Source: Mesorhizobium sp. AR07
GTDB taxonomy: Bacteria; Pseudomonadota; Alphaproteobacteria; Rhizobiales; Rhizobiaceae
Direction: 5' to 3'
Length of the DNA: 64,000 nucleotides
Assembly: GCF_024746815.1 (NCBI RefSeq)
Contig: NZ_CP080528.1
Coordinates: 434,001-498,000, forward strand
Within the stretch, counting starts at the first letter, position 1; each line of letters begins with the position of its first letter. Under the pieces are notes generated by a model. The model saw only the letters and a program-made list of their open reading frames with translations, did no database searches and was not told the origin of the DNA. Of the stretch, positions 54,769 to 63,593 are shown in pieces. Position numbers and translations under genes: made by a program.

Positions 54769-55511
54769 AGGGCGGTTGCGCCTCGGCCGCCGCAGCGCTG
54801 CTCCAGCCGGCTGACGCTGTCCACCGTGACACGGCGATTGTTCTCGATCCGGATCACGCCGTCCATTCTCAGTCTGGTCAGCTGGCGGCTCACAGTCTCG
54901 TTTGTAAGTCCAAGGAAATCAGAGATCTCGGCACGCGTCAGCGGCAGATCGAAGCACGCCGACCTGGCCGCCGGGCCAACACTGGAATCGATATTCCGGG
55001 CGATCATGAGGAGAAAGCTGGCCACCTTCTCCGGTGCGGTCTTGCGCCCCAGAGTCACCATCCATTCGCGTGCCTCGTCGAGTTCGTTCAGCGTCTGCTT
55101 GAGCAGGCGATGCTCAAGTTCCGGTGATTCCTTCATCATCCGTTCGATGGCCGCCCTCGGAAACGAGCACAGCGAGACAGCGGTTGCCGCTTCCGCATTG
55201 ATCGCGCTTTTCACCTTGAAGGGCCGTCCCAGAAAATCCGGTGCGAACTGGAGGCCGACGATTTGCTGGCGGCCGTCCGAAAGGCTCTTCGTCAGCTTCA
55301 CCACGCCTGAAAGCACGTTTGAATAGCTGTCGACGGCCTCGGCGTCGCCGATCAGTTCGACCCCCGGCTCGATCTTGTGCCGCGACGAAGTCTTGGCGAG
55401 TCGCGCCAAATCGTCTGGATCGAGCGCACCGCAGACGCCGCGGTGCCGTACCTCGCAAGGTAGGCAAAGAACGGGAATGCCGGAACTATGAATATCTTGC
55501 CGTACTGTCAT
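54765..55511 (-). CDS. fnrN: FNR-type oxygen-sensing regulator FnrN
   Basis: A 248-residue Crp/Fnr regulator. N-terminal Cys16-x2-Cys19-x7-Cys27 plus a Cys in AVSLCSFP supply the ligands for an oxygen-labile 4Fe-4S cluster, which FixK lacks. The HTH near residues 190-215 has TNETVSRQL, with the Glu and Ser-Arg that read TTGAT half-sites. It is divergent from hemN with a shared box between them and is close to ccoNOQP, its expected target. Confidence 0.9.
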   Translation of the reverse strand: MTVRQDIHSSGIPVLCLPCEVRHRGVCGALDPDDLARLAKTSSRHKIEPGVELIGDAEAVDSYSNVLSGVVKLTKSLSDGRQQIVGLQFAPDFLGRPFKVKSAINAEAATAVSLCSFPRAAIERMMKESPELEHRLLKQTLNELDEAREWMVTLGRKTAPEKVASFLLMIARNIDSSVGPAARSACFDLPLTRAEISDFLGLTNETVSRQLTRLRMDGVIRIENNRRVTVDSVSRLEQRCGGRGATAL

Positions 55512-55595
55512 TCCATCGCTCTACCGATCCCCAGTGCCGGCAGGATAGCAATCGACGGTAGAAAAATCGTTGCGGCAGTTTGTCCGTGCTGGAGG

Positions 55596-55609
55596 TTGAC
55601 CGAAATCAG
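55596..55609. promoter_or_regulatory. FNR box shared by hemN and fnrN
   Basis: TTGAC-CGAA-ATCAG matches eight of ten anaerobox positions. Its centre is about 52 bases before the hemN ATG, which fits a -41.5 activator site with a short leader, and about 91 bases before fnrN. Confidence 0.55.
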
Positions 55610-55653
55610 GGCTTTGGCTGTTCGACGCGTCCAGAGTTCCGGCGACTCAAAAC

Positions 55654-57018
55654 ATGGTGGACCACGACATGCGACCGGAATTAACTGCCAGACTTGGCGA
55701 GAACGTCCCCCGCTACACCAGTTACCCGACCGCGCCGCATTTCCATCCGGGCGTCGATGCGGCGGTCCAGAAAGGCTGGTTGGAGGCCCTCGAAGGCGGT
55801 GACGAGATATCGCTTTACCTGCATATTCCCTATTGTGACAGACTCTGCTGGTTCTGTGCGTGCCATACCAAGCAGACGCGCCACTATGAGCCGGTGACCG
55901 CTTATCTGCGCTCGCTACGCGCGGAGATCGCGACGGTTGCCGCCCTTATCAGCGGCAAGGTCTTCGTCCGCGCAATCCACTTCGGCGGCGGCTCGCCGAC
56001 AATGCTGAAGCCCGAGGATATGGTGGCTCTAGGCGCGTTCATGCGGGACAGCTTCGATTTTGTTCCAAATACGAAAATCAGCATCGAGATCGATCCGAAC
56101 GATATGGACGAGGCACGCCTTGATGCACTTGCCGAAATCGGCATGACGCGGGCGAGCCTCGGCGTGCAGGATTTCGATCCGAAAGTGCAAAAGGCGATCA
56201 ACCGCGAACAAAGCTTTTTGCAGACCAAGGCAGTCGTCGACGGAGTTCGTTCCCGCGGCGTCGAGTCCGTCAATCTGGATCTGCTCTACGGCCTGCCGCA
56301 TCAAACCAGCGAGAGCCTGTGTTCTACCGTCGCGCAGGCGCTCACCCTGGAACCGGACAGGATGGCGCTGTTCGGCTACGCTCACGTGCCCTGGTTCAAG
56401 AAACATCAGACGATGATCGACGAGGCCTGGCTCCCCGGTCCCACGGAGCGGTTCGCGCAATCGCAACTCGCCGCGCGGGCGATTTTGGACAAGGGATATG
56501 AAGCAATAGGCCTCGACCATTTCGCCAAGCCGGGCGATGCGCTGGCGGTGGCGGCCTCCACAGGGGCCCTGCATCGCAACTTCCAAGGCTACACAGAGGA
56601 TCGCTGCGAGACGCTGATCGGCGTCGGTCCTTCGTCCATCAGCCGGTTTCGCCAGGGCTACCTGCAGAACAATCCTTCGACCGCTGAGTACGGACGTATG
56701 GTCGCCAATGGCGGGCTGGCCGCCGTCCGCGGCATCGCCTTTTCCGACGACGATCGCGTCCGTGGCTGGATCATCGAGCGGCTGATGTGCGATTTCGCCT
56801 TCTCGGCGATCGACCTGGTGGAGAGCTTCGGGCAAGCCGGCCAAAAGCTCCTTTTTCAGGCAAGCTCAATCGCTCTTCGGGATCCTGCTCGACTGCTTGA
56901 ACTCCAAGGCGACAGTTTCGTCGTGCTGCCGGAAAGCCGTCCCTTCGTGAGAAGCGTTGCGGCGAAGTTCGACAAATATCTCGAAAGTGGAACGGCCAGG
57001 CACTCGGTGGCAGTCTGA
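55654..57018 (+). CDS. hemN: Oxygen-independent coproporphyrinogen III oxidase HemN
   Basis: A 454-residue radical-SAM enzyme making protoporphyrinogen IX without oxygen. The HemN signature C61-x3-C65-x2-C68-x-C70 (CDRLCWFCAC) is intact, with FGGGSPTML (GGTP-like) and RASLGVQDFD further on. It supplies heme for cbb3 oxidase under microoxic conditions. Length is normal. Confidence 0.96.
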   Translation: MVDHDMRPELTARLGENVPRYTSYPTAPHFHPGVDAAVQKGWLEALEGGDEISLYLHIPYCDRLCWFCACHTKQTRHYEPVTAYLRSLRAEIATVAALISGKVFVRAIHFGGGSPTMLKPEDMVALGAFMRDSFDFVPNTKISIEIDPNDMDEARLDALAEIGMTRASLGVQDFDPKVQKAINREQSFLQTKAVVDGVRSRGVESVNLDLLYGLPHQTSESLCSTVAQALTLEPDRMALFGYAHVPWFKKHQTMIDEAWLPGPTERFAQSQLAARAILDKGYEAIGLDHFAKPGDALAVAASTGALHRNFQGYTEDRCETLIGVGPSSISRFRQGYLQNNPSTAEYGRMVANGGLAAVRGIAFSDDDRVRGWIIERLMCDFAFSAIDLVESFGQAGQKLLFQASSIALRDPARLLELQGDSFVVLPESRPFVRSVAAKFDKYLESGTARHSVAV

Positions 57019-57766
57019 GCACCGCAGAGGAACGGTCACGGTTTTCAATCGATCGTGAACCGATTGCGCTACGTTTTGACCATTCACCGGCTACCGTCGC
57101 ATTGCGGACCAGATACGAAGGTCTTTGGCCATAAGCGTCCGGGCTGGCGCGAGGTCGAGGACGATAGCAACTATATGTTCCGCCTCCAACGGGGTGAGAG
57201 GAACTTCTTGTCTCTAGGGGAGCTGGAGTTGTGGGTTATCGCCGAATGGCCTGATCGCGCTGGTAGACTGCAACGTCTGCAGAACCTCAAGAGACGCCGT
57301 ACCATCCATGCTTGGAAATCCGGCCCAAAACGATCTCCCAAGGGCTGCAAATGGCCGCTAAGACGCAAACTCGCATTTCCCGTCGACCAGAGGGAGTGGC
57401 CGGCTGCCAAAGGATCGTCGAGGAACTCGGCGCGGGCGTCTCATGCGCCCGCCGGCCTTCCCGAGCATCGCCTCATGCAGCTAGTTGCCGGAAATCATTC
57501 GTCCCCCACAGCTCACGCTGCGCGAAATCGCCAACCAGCACGAAGGTTTCATGACGGGCACCGCGCGGCGCAAGGAAATGGGGGCCCTCATCCGTCAAGA
57601 ACCTCCTCGACCGGGCGGTCCTCGACCGGGCGAGGCGGAACGGCTTGCTCGGTCAGGCCTCGCTGCAAGGATCGAGAAATGTTATGGCGCGAACGCAGTA
57701 CCCATCGCGCATCTCAACCCTAGCCCGAATTGGGCAAACAAATCGTAAACGCGGGAGCGCGCATTG
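57019..57766. other. Intergenic stretch without a supported gene
   Basis: Long plus-strand frames exist (57055-57723, 57485-57748) but their composition is Arg/Pro-rich and unlike a known family. A near-perfect tandem copy of CCTCGACCGGGCGG lies near 57604-57632. I see no gene I can support. Confidence 0.4.
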
Positions 57767-57976
57767 ATGGAAACCAGGATCATCGACAGCCGGGACGATT
57801 TTGCGCAATGGGCGATCGATCGGGCCAATGCGATCCTGACGGATGAGGGTTCGGAACTCGCCACCGCCGCGCGCAACGGAAACGAAGCCCAAATGGGTGA
57901 GACGGCACAGGCGCTCGGCCAAGCGATCGTCGAGGCGCTGCTTGAGGCGTTCGACGGTCTCGTAGGCGACGAATAA
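57767..57976 (+). CDS. Small acidic helical protein, unknown function
   Basis: A 69-residue protein from ATG 57767 (TTG 57764 also possible). It is acidic and helix-rich with WAIDRANAILTDEGSELATA and an EALLEAFDGLVGDE tail, no membrane span and no signal. Composition and codon use look genuine. Family not recognised. Confidence 0.5.
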   Translation: METRIIDSRDDFAQWAIDRANAILTDEGSELATAARNGNEAQMGETAQALGQAIVEALLEAFDGLVGDE

Positions 57977-58033
57977 GCCACCGGCTTGGCCTGCATGACT
58001 GGCTGCGCCAACGGAAACGGCCGGTACGCGGGC

Positions 58034-58620
58034 TCACATCGATCCAGCATCATGATTCCTGCGCAGGCTCGGGACAAGCGTTTCCGAGACCCTCGAACCG
58101 CCCTTCCCTCCGATTGCCATCATCCGGCGGCCCATCGGTCTCCGCGGGCGTCTTTTCGGCATCGAGTTTGGCCGAAGCAGCGACGCCAAGATCATCGGCC
58201 AGGCCGAGAATTTCCCGTCCCCAGCGCGGTCCGTCAGGCAGCGCAAATAACCGCCGGCGCTGTTGATCTGATCAGCGCGTTGATAGATCGCGGCCAACGT
58301 GATCGCGGCCTGTTGCTCGCCCTGCACCTCGCAGGCACCCCGCCACGCGCTCGGGGTGATCCCCAACATGGGCCGGACAAGCTCGGCCGCGGCCAGAAAA
58401 TCCCGCCGGTGGCGAATTTCGTCGCCGCAGGCGAGTTCCCGCATGCTCGGGCAGGCGGCCAGCAGGATCCCCATCGAAGCCGAAAGCCTGCTCGATCTCG
58501 CCTCCCCGACGCTCCTCGCATGTCTTTTGCCGTTGGGGGTGTCCTGGCGAATGATCAGGCCGCATTCGACCAGAACCGCGAGATGACGGCGAAGGGTGGT
58601 CTGCGGCATGCCGTTGGCGC
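58034..58620 (-). pseudogene. Decayed repC (repABC plasmid replication initiator)
   Basis: The minus strand reads MPQTTLRRHLAVLVECGLII and RQDTPNGKRHAR, then after a shift GEIEQAFGFD, and then ELVRPMLGITPSAW, AAIYQRADQINSAGGYLR and KFSAWPMILASLL. These fit the second half of the N-terminal domain and the C-terminal domain of alphaproteobacterial RepC. The N-terminus is replaced by ccdA sequence and at least two frameshifts are present. It shows that plasmid DNA was once integrated here. Confidence 0.72.
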
Positions 58621-58628
58621 ACCATCGG

Positions 58629-58744
58629 GTTGCCGACCATATAAGAGACGTAGCCCGGCACGACAGGCAGCACGCATGGCGAGAGGAACGAGATTGCACC
58701 GGCCGCCAGTGCTGTCAAAATGCCGATATTGGAATTTCAAACAC
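58629..58744 (-). pseudogene. 5' fragment of ccdA (cytochrome c biogenesis / thiol transporter)
   Basis: From GTG 58744 the frame reads MFEIPISAF, then after one missing T LTALAAGAISFLSPCVLP and VVPGYVSYMVGN, the first membrane helix of CcdA with its conserved Cys. Homology stops at 58629, where repC begins within 20 bases. It starts five bases after the dsbA pseudogene stop, a natural operon order. Confidence 0.68.
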
Positions 58745-58748
58745 CGTC

Positions 58749-59437
58749 TCAACCCTCCGGCTTTGCTCGCGCATCGGCGATGGAGCGTTGCAGCGTGGCA
58801 ACACCGACCACCCCAGAGATCACTTCATCGCCGACCACCAACGCCGGCGTGCCGGTGATGTACAGATCGCCGGCGAGCGCGCCATTGCGCGCAATGGCGT
58901 CTGCGATGCCGGGTCTTTCATGTCCCGCTTGAGCTGCTCAACGTCGAGGCCCACATGTGCTGCGATCGTCAAGGTGGACCTTTCGTTGACGAGGCCGTGG
59001 AAACCCATGAGGGCACGGTGGAACGCCTCGTATTTTCCCTGTTTGTGGGAGGCGAGCGCCGCCACCGCGGCGAATTTGGAAGCCGGTCCCAGGATCGGAA
59101 ACTCTTTGAACACAAGCTTCAGACTCCAATCGTCCTTGATGGCTTGCTGGATATTGAGGGCTGCGTTCCGGCAAGGCGGGCAGTTGTAGTCAAAGAAGGT
59201 GGACCAGAGCGACGTCGCCTTCCGGATTGCCAGCGGTTGGCGCAGCGGGGTCATTGAACAGTGCGTCGCGCCGCGCGGCAATGAGCATCTTCAATTCCGC
59301 CGCGAGCTGGCGTCGGTCTTCGAGCTGCTGCAGGTAGTCTATGACAGCAGGATGATGTAGCGCCCCCAGCGCGGAAAAAAGCAGGCGAGGGCTAAAAGAG
59401 CGATCGTGACGACAAGGCCGGGGGTTGGCTTGGACAT
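58749..59437 (-). pseudogene. Frameshifted DsbA/ScsC-type thiol oxidoreductase
   Basis: Three frames together give a full protein. They read MSKPTPGLVVTIALLALACF (signal), ALHHPAVIDYLQQLEDRRQL, NDPAAPTAGNPEGDVALV, then FFDYNCPPCRNAALNIQQAI with a CPPC active site, KLVFKEFPILGPASKFAAVA and finally ALAGDLYITGTPALVVGDEV. Indels near 59365, 59205 and 58912 break the frame. It precedes ccdA, its usual electron partner. Confidence 0.7.
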
Positions 59438-59586
59438 GGGGCGGTCTCCGATTAACAGTGAACAGCAGGGCAGCAACGGTGCCTTTGGCGTAAACCCGGG
59501 CATCGCTTTTGATCGCTTGCCCGGCACTTCCCGGAGTACGGGAAGTTGCGGGGCTCTCTCGGTGCCGATGCCAGCTGGCAATGCCT

Positions 59587-60993
59587 CTAGGACGACTTCA
59601 CGCCCTGCCCCCAATGGCTGAGCGGCGCTCGCGCGAGCTGGCCGGCCGCAACCGCCCTTCGCCGGGCCGGACGTCTTGATCCTCCACCGTCAAAGCGTCG
59701 AGGGGCCGCTCGCGACGGCCTTTGCCGATCGAACTTCATCCGGCTCGCCCCCAAGCGGGCGAGGACGAGCGAAGCCACCGCGTTGCCGACTACATTCGTC
59801 AGCGCCTGGCATTCGGACATGAAGCGGTCGACGCCAAGGATCAGCGCCATGCCGGCGAGCGGGGCGGTCGGGATGACAAAGAGCGTTGCAGCCAACGTGA
59901 CGAAGCCTGCAGCGGTAATGCGAGTTGCTCCTTTCGAAGGGAGCATGGCGACGAGAAGCAGCAGGATCCGATCGCCAATCGAGAGATCGAAGTTCGTCGC
60001 CTGGGCGATGAAGAGGGCCGCCAGCGTCATGTGGATATTGGTGCCGTCCAGGTTGAAGGGATATCCGGTCGGGACGACGAGTCCCACGACAGAACGCTTG
60101 GCGCCGGCCTTCTCCATCTTCTCGATGATCGAGGGCAGCGCGGCCTCCGAGGAGGACGTTGCCAGGACAAGCAGCAGCTCTTCCTTGATGTAGCGAATGA
60201 GAGAAAAGATCGAGAACCCGTTGTAACGGCAGACCGCGCCGAGAACGCCGAACACGAAAAGGTAGGCGGTGAAATAGAACGTCCAGACCAGCATCGCGAG
60301 GTTAACGATCGACCCGATGCCATATTTGCCGGTGGTGAAGGCCATCGCGCCGAAAGCCCCGATCGGGGCGGCCTTCATCAGCAGGCTGACGAGCTTGAAA
60401 ATGGGGGCGATCAGTGCCTGAAGGAAGCAAACGACAGGCTTGCCCGTCTCTCCTACCGTGGCCAGGGCGATGCCGAACAGAACCGAGAAGACCAGGACCT
60501 GCAGGATGTCGCCTTGCGCGAAGGCGCCGACGATCGTCGACGGGATGATGTTCATCAGGAAGTCGGTGACGGACTGCTCGTGGGCCTTCGCGGCATAGGT
60601 ATTCACGGCCTGGACGTCGAGCAAGGCCGGATCGATGTTGAGGCCGGCGCCCGGCTGAACGACATTGGCGACGACAAGGCCGACGATAAGTGCGAGCGTC
60701 GAGAAGGTGAGGAAATGGACCATCGCCTTGCCGGCAACTCGGCCGACCTTCTGGAGATCGTTCATGCCGGCGATGCCGGTCGCAATTGTCAGGAAGACGA
60801 CCGGCGCGATGACCATCTTGACGAGCTTGATGAAGGCATCACCGAGCGGCTTCGCGCTTTCGCCGATCCCCGGATAGAAATAGCCGAGTGCGACGCAAAG
60901 GGCGATGGCGGCAAGCACCTGCACATAGGGCTTGGCGTAGAAGGCCTTGCGAGGCGCCGCGTCCGCGCCGCGGACATGTGGAGCTAACACCAT
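59587..60993 (-). CDS. dctA: C4-dicarboxylate transporter DctA
   Basis: A sodium/proton-coupled importer of succinate, fumarate and malate, essential for rhizobia in nodules. ATG 60993 has a GGGGAGAG site upstream. About eight membrane helices and the family motifs KLVKMVIAPVVFLTI, ATSSSEAALPSIIEK and GYPFNLDGTNIHM are present. After about residue 420 the tail diverges from other DctA proteins. Adding one base at the C5 run 59748-59752 restores a normal end at 59690 (GGEPDEVRSAKAVASG), so the 468-residue product carries a frameshifted tail or a sequencing error. Confidence 0.92.
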   Translation of the reverse strand: MVLAPHVRGADAAPRKAFYAKPYVQVLAAIALCVALGYFYPGIGESAKPLGDAFIKLVKMVIAPVVFLTIATGIAGMNDLQKVGRVAGKAMVHFLTFSTLALIVGLVVANVVQPGAGLNIDPALLDVQAVNTYAAKAHEQSVTDFLMNIIPSTIVGAFAQGDILQVLVFSVLFGIALATVGETGKPVVCFLQALIAPIFKLVSLLMKAAPIGAFGAMAFTTGKYGIGSIVNLAMLVWTFYFTAYLFVFGVLGAVCRYNGFSIFSLIRYIKEELLLVLATSSSEAALPSIIEKMEKAGAKRSVVGLVVPTGYPFNLDGTNIHMTLAALFIAQATNFDLSIGDRILLLLVAMLPSKGATRITAAGFVTLAATLFVIPTAPLAGMALILGVDRFMSECQALTNVVGNAVASLVLARLGASRMKFDRQRPSRAAPRRFDGGGSRRPARRRAVAAGQLARAPLSHWGQGVKSS

Positions 60994-61087
60994 TTCTCTC
61001 CCCAACCGGATAGGGGCCGGGCGCTTCGTCCCATCCCAGGCTTCTCGCATCGCGGCACTCCGGTCGAACGCAGCTGCCATGTCGTTC

Positions 61088-61102
61088 GCAAGCGCCGTGC
61101 CA
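61088..61102 (-). promoter_or_regulatory. Sigma-54 promoter of dctA
   Basis: On the minus strand TGGCAC-GGCGC-TTGC is a perfect -24/-12 element, about 95 bases before the dctA ATG. Confidence 0.85.
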
Positions 61103-61145
61103 AATTGCGGCGGCGCGAGACACGCGCCGGTCCTCACGCCGTGCT

Positions 61146-61163
61146 TGTGCGGATTTCTGCACA
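61146..61163 (-). promoter_or_regulatory. DctD-type enhancer site
   Basis: TGTGCGGATTTCTGCACA is an inverted repeat (TGTGC/GCACA arms) close to the DctD site pattern described upstream of rhizobial dctA, 44 bases upstream of the -24 element. A second complete copy was not found. Confidence 0.6.
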
Positions 61164-61439
61164 CGCCGCTGGCGCGTGCCCTTATCGAGAGAAGGGCCGA
61201 GTGTCGGGGATTGGAGGTCGCTCTGGGCGTTACAGGCAGCCTGGCAGCGGCCAAGCGATTGCCGCTGCGACCCCGTATAGTCTGGCGCTCCACAAAATGA
61301 CGGAAGTCGACCGGCCGCGTCGCGACATAGGCCCCAAGCTGCGCTCCTGGCGCGCGATCGCTGTGCTGCCGCCGCACCGCGGTAGCGCCGCGCCAACCTT
61401 TGGGTGGGCGCAGTGGTTGTCGGTCGTGGACCTGCATGC

Positions 61440-61592
61440 GGTGATGGACATGGAGTTCTCGCGCCAGGTTGCCAACGGTCTTGTGATTTGTGCCGTAGCG
61501 TTGGCCCGCGTCCTCAGGCCGTCTTGACCATGATGTATTGCTCTATGGATCGCCTCTGTCGTCGTGATGCTCCCATGCACAATCTGGCCCAT
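61440..61592 (-). pseudogene. Remnant of an IS481-type transposase
   Basis: From ATG 61592 the frame begins MGQIVHGSITTTEAIHRAIH, matching the N-terminus of IS481-group transposases, then shifts to QRYGTNHKTVGNLARE, the following helix-turn-helix. The rest is not recognisable. It sits upstream of dctA, where dctB/dctD are often found. Confidence 0.5.
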
Positions 61593-61768
61593 CGCGCATC
61601 CCTGAATTCGGACCACAAGGATGCCCCATCAAAGTCGGATCAAACTCGGCTGGCCACGCTCTTTGTGCCGGTACCATAAGTCCGCAAGTACCCCGACAAC
61701 GCCGTCAATGGGGGCCGACCCGGCTAACCGAAGATCCGCAGACGCAGTTCCAGTGCGAAAGACGCAGG

Positions 61769-62503
61769 CTAGACGGCCCGCTTGTTGCCCCACAGCAGAA
61801 CGTGCAGCTGCGGCAGCACGCGGGCGTCGAACCACCTGTCGCCGGTTACCTTTTCAACCAGCCACTCCATGCGTTTCATTATTCCGTCCAGATCGACAGA
61901 CGCGTCTTCGTTGCCAGGACGGGGCGGCGTGTGATTGCCGGGTTGCAGGTAAACCGGAAGGCGCGGAAATCGCTCCGCGGCGCCTTTCGCGTAGGCGTAG
62001 TCGCTCTCGTCGAAAACAACGAGCTTGAGCACGATCTGCGGCTTCTCCTGCGCCGCATCGACGCACGCCTCCAGAGTGGCCCAATCGGTCCTCATTTCGC
62101 TTGAAGGCGGCTTAGGGCTGAGGACCAGCACGTCAAGGTCGGCAAACCAGTCCCTGACCACCGAACCTTGGGTCTCGAGCGCAAAACGGTAACCTTCACC
62201 ATGGCCTCGCTCAATGAGCGCACGAAACGGCTGAATGGCCGGATTGCCGCCTGACAGCGACACCATCACTGGCCGGCCACCGGAAAGCGTAACGACGGTT
62301 TGCCATACCGCGTCGATTGGCATCATCTCCCATTCATGGCGGAATTGATTGTCCACCGCATGGAGACTGTCGCACCAGGAACAGCGATAGTCACACCCGC
62401 CGGTTCTGATGAAGACCGTCGGCAAACCGATGAGCACGCCCTCGCCCTGGATCGTCGGCCCGAAAATCTCGCTCACGCGGATTGCGGGATGCGTATCGGT
62501 CAT
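61769..62503 (-). CDS. queE: 7-carboxy-7-deazaguanine synthase QueE
   Basis: A 244-residue radical-SAM enzyme that contracts carboxy-tetrahydropterin to 7-carboxy-7-deazaguanine in queuosine synthesis. C37-x3-C41-x2-C44 (CDYRCSWC) and IFGPTIQGEG at the N-terminus are family hallmarks. ATG 62503 overlaps the queD stop by four bases. It is the last gene of queCDE. Confidence 0.95.
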   Translation of the reverse strand: MTDTHPAIRVSEIFGPTIQGEGVLIGLPTVFIRTGGCDYRCSWCDSLHAVDNQFRHEWEMMPIDAVWQTVVTLSGGRPVMVSLSGGNPAIQPFRALIERGHGEGYRFALETQGSVVRDWFADLDVLVLSPKPPSSEMRTDWATLEACVDAAQEKPQIVLKLVVFDESDYAYAKGAAERFPRLPVYLQPGNHTPPRPGNEDASVDLDGIMKRMEWLVEKVTGDRWFDARVLPQLHVLLWGNKRAV

Positions 62504-62856
62504 GGCCGGTATTCCGCCCAGGTTTTCGGCGTTTCGCTCACTCGCACGGCCGAGGTTTCGGGCAGGCGTGCCTTGCACCATAGATAAAAATGTCTGGCCA
62601 GGCATTCCGCGGTGACTTGCTCATGTCCGAGCACGTCGTTGAGATGTCGGTGGTCGAAGCTCTCGTCGATATAGCGTTTGAATGGCGCCAAATCGTGATA
62701 GTCGCGCACGAAACCGTTGTCGTTCAGTCCATTCGCTGAAAGCTCCACTTCGACGATGTAGTTATGCCCGTGCAGGCGCGCGCATTGGTGATCGGGCGGC
62801 AACGAGGTGAGCTGATGCGAGGCCGAGAAGTGGAATTCCTTGGTGATGCGGAACAT
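62500..62856 (-). CDS. queD: 6-carboxytetrahydropterin synthase QueD
   Basis: A 118-residue enzyme that converts dihydroneopterin triphosphate to 6-carboxytetrahydropterin. FHFSASH near 8-14 and CARLHGHNY (Cys25 and His29/His31 zinc ligands) are intact. ATG 62856 overlaps the queC stop (TAATG), ruling out the longer frame to 62970. Confidence 0.95.
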   Translation of the reverse strand: MFRITKEFHFSASHQLTSLPPDHQCARLHGHNYIVEVELSANGLNDNGFVRDYHDLAPFKRYIDESFDHRHLNDVLGHEQVTAECLARHFYLWCKARLPETSAVRVSETPKTWAEYRP

Positions 62857-63554
62857 TATGCGGTCCTCCTTCGCAGCGCATCGAGCCAGAAGTCGGGGTC
62901 CTCGTAGTCGGTGGGGTCCAGGTGCCCAGAGAGATGAAACGCCTCGCGCCGCTCGACGCAGGTCCCGCACCTCCCGCAGTGACGCTCGGCGCCCTTGTAG
63001 CAGGACCAGGTCTGTGCAAATGGCGTGCCGTATGTTGCTCCATCCCTAACGATGTCCGCCTTCGTGAGATTCACATAGGGCGCATAAAGGCGAACCTTCG
63101 CGTAGCCGTCGAGCGCGCGGTCTTGCATTATCTGGAAAGCGTCGATGAAGGCCGGACGGCAGTCGGGATAAATGAAATGATCCCCACCGTGGACGGCAGT
63201 CGCCACCGCTTCGACCTTGTGCGCGGCGGCGAGACCGAAGGCGGTGGCCAACATGATGGCGTTCCGGTTCGGCACCACCGTGACCTTCATCGTGTCTTCG
63301 GCGTAGTGCCCATCCGGCACATCCACACTATCGGTCAGCGCGGAGCCGGAAAGGCCGCGGCCGATTTGGCGGATGTCGATGCTGCGATGCGGGACGTTCA
63401 GTCGTTCAGCGCAAAGGGCGGCGAATCCCAATTCCTTCCGGTGCCGTTGGCCGTAATCGAAAGATAGGAGGCCGGCGAGCTCGTACTCCGCTGCCACCTT
63501 GTGAGCAAGAGTAACGGAGTCCAATCCGCCGGAGCAGATGACGAGAGTTTTCAT
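62856..63554 (-). CDS. queC: 7-cyano-7-deazaguanine synthase QueC
   Basis: A 232-residue ATP-dependent ligase making preQ0 from 7-carboxy-7-deazaguanine. The P-loop SGGLDS lies near 8-13 and the zinc motif CYKGAERHCGRCGTC near 186-200. It is the first gene of queCDE and is preceded by a preQ1 riboswitch. No QueF or Tgt lies in the window, so later steps are elsewhere. Confidence 0.95.
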   Translation of the reverse strand: MKTLVICSGGLDSVTLAHKVAAEYELAGLLSFDYGQRHRKELGFAALCAERLNVPHRSIDIRQIGRGLSGSALTDSVDVPDGHYAEDTMKVTVVPNRNAIMLATAFGLAAAHKVEAVATAVHGGDHFIYPDCRPAFIDAFQIMQDRALDGYAKVRLYAPYVNLTKADIVRDGATYGTPFAQTWSCYKGAERHCGRCGTCVERREAFHLSGHLDPTDYEDPDFWLDALRRRTA

Positions 63555-63561
63555 CGTTGGG

Positions 63562-63593
63562 TCCTTGTTTTAACCGGGTAGGCTGCGACCGGA
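63562..63593 (-). promoter_or_regulatory. PreQ1-I riboswitch
   Basis: The minus strand from 63593 reads TCCGGTCGCAGCCTACCCGG and then TTAAAACAAGGA. CCGG/CCGG form P1, the loop holds the GTCGCAG and ACC core and the A-rich tail pairs back, as in the Thermoanaerobacter preQ1-I type. The AAGGA at its end is the queC ribosome site, seven to eight bases from the ATG, so control is likely at translation. Confidence 0.85.

Noticed and set aside
57055..57723. 222-codon plus-strand frame after hemN
   Set aside because: Arg/Pro/His-rich with no family motifs; the start lacks a ribosome site.
59722..60987. 421-codon plus-strand frame
   Set aside because: Antisense to dctA; Asp/Glu/Arg/His-rich composition typical of a shadow.
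61769..63554. 7-deazaguanine DNA-modification island
   Set aside because: Only queC, queD and queE with a preQ1 riboswitch are present; no dpd or DNA-transglycosylase gene was seen.
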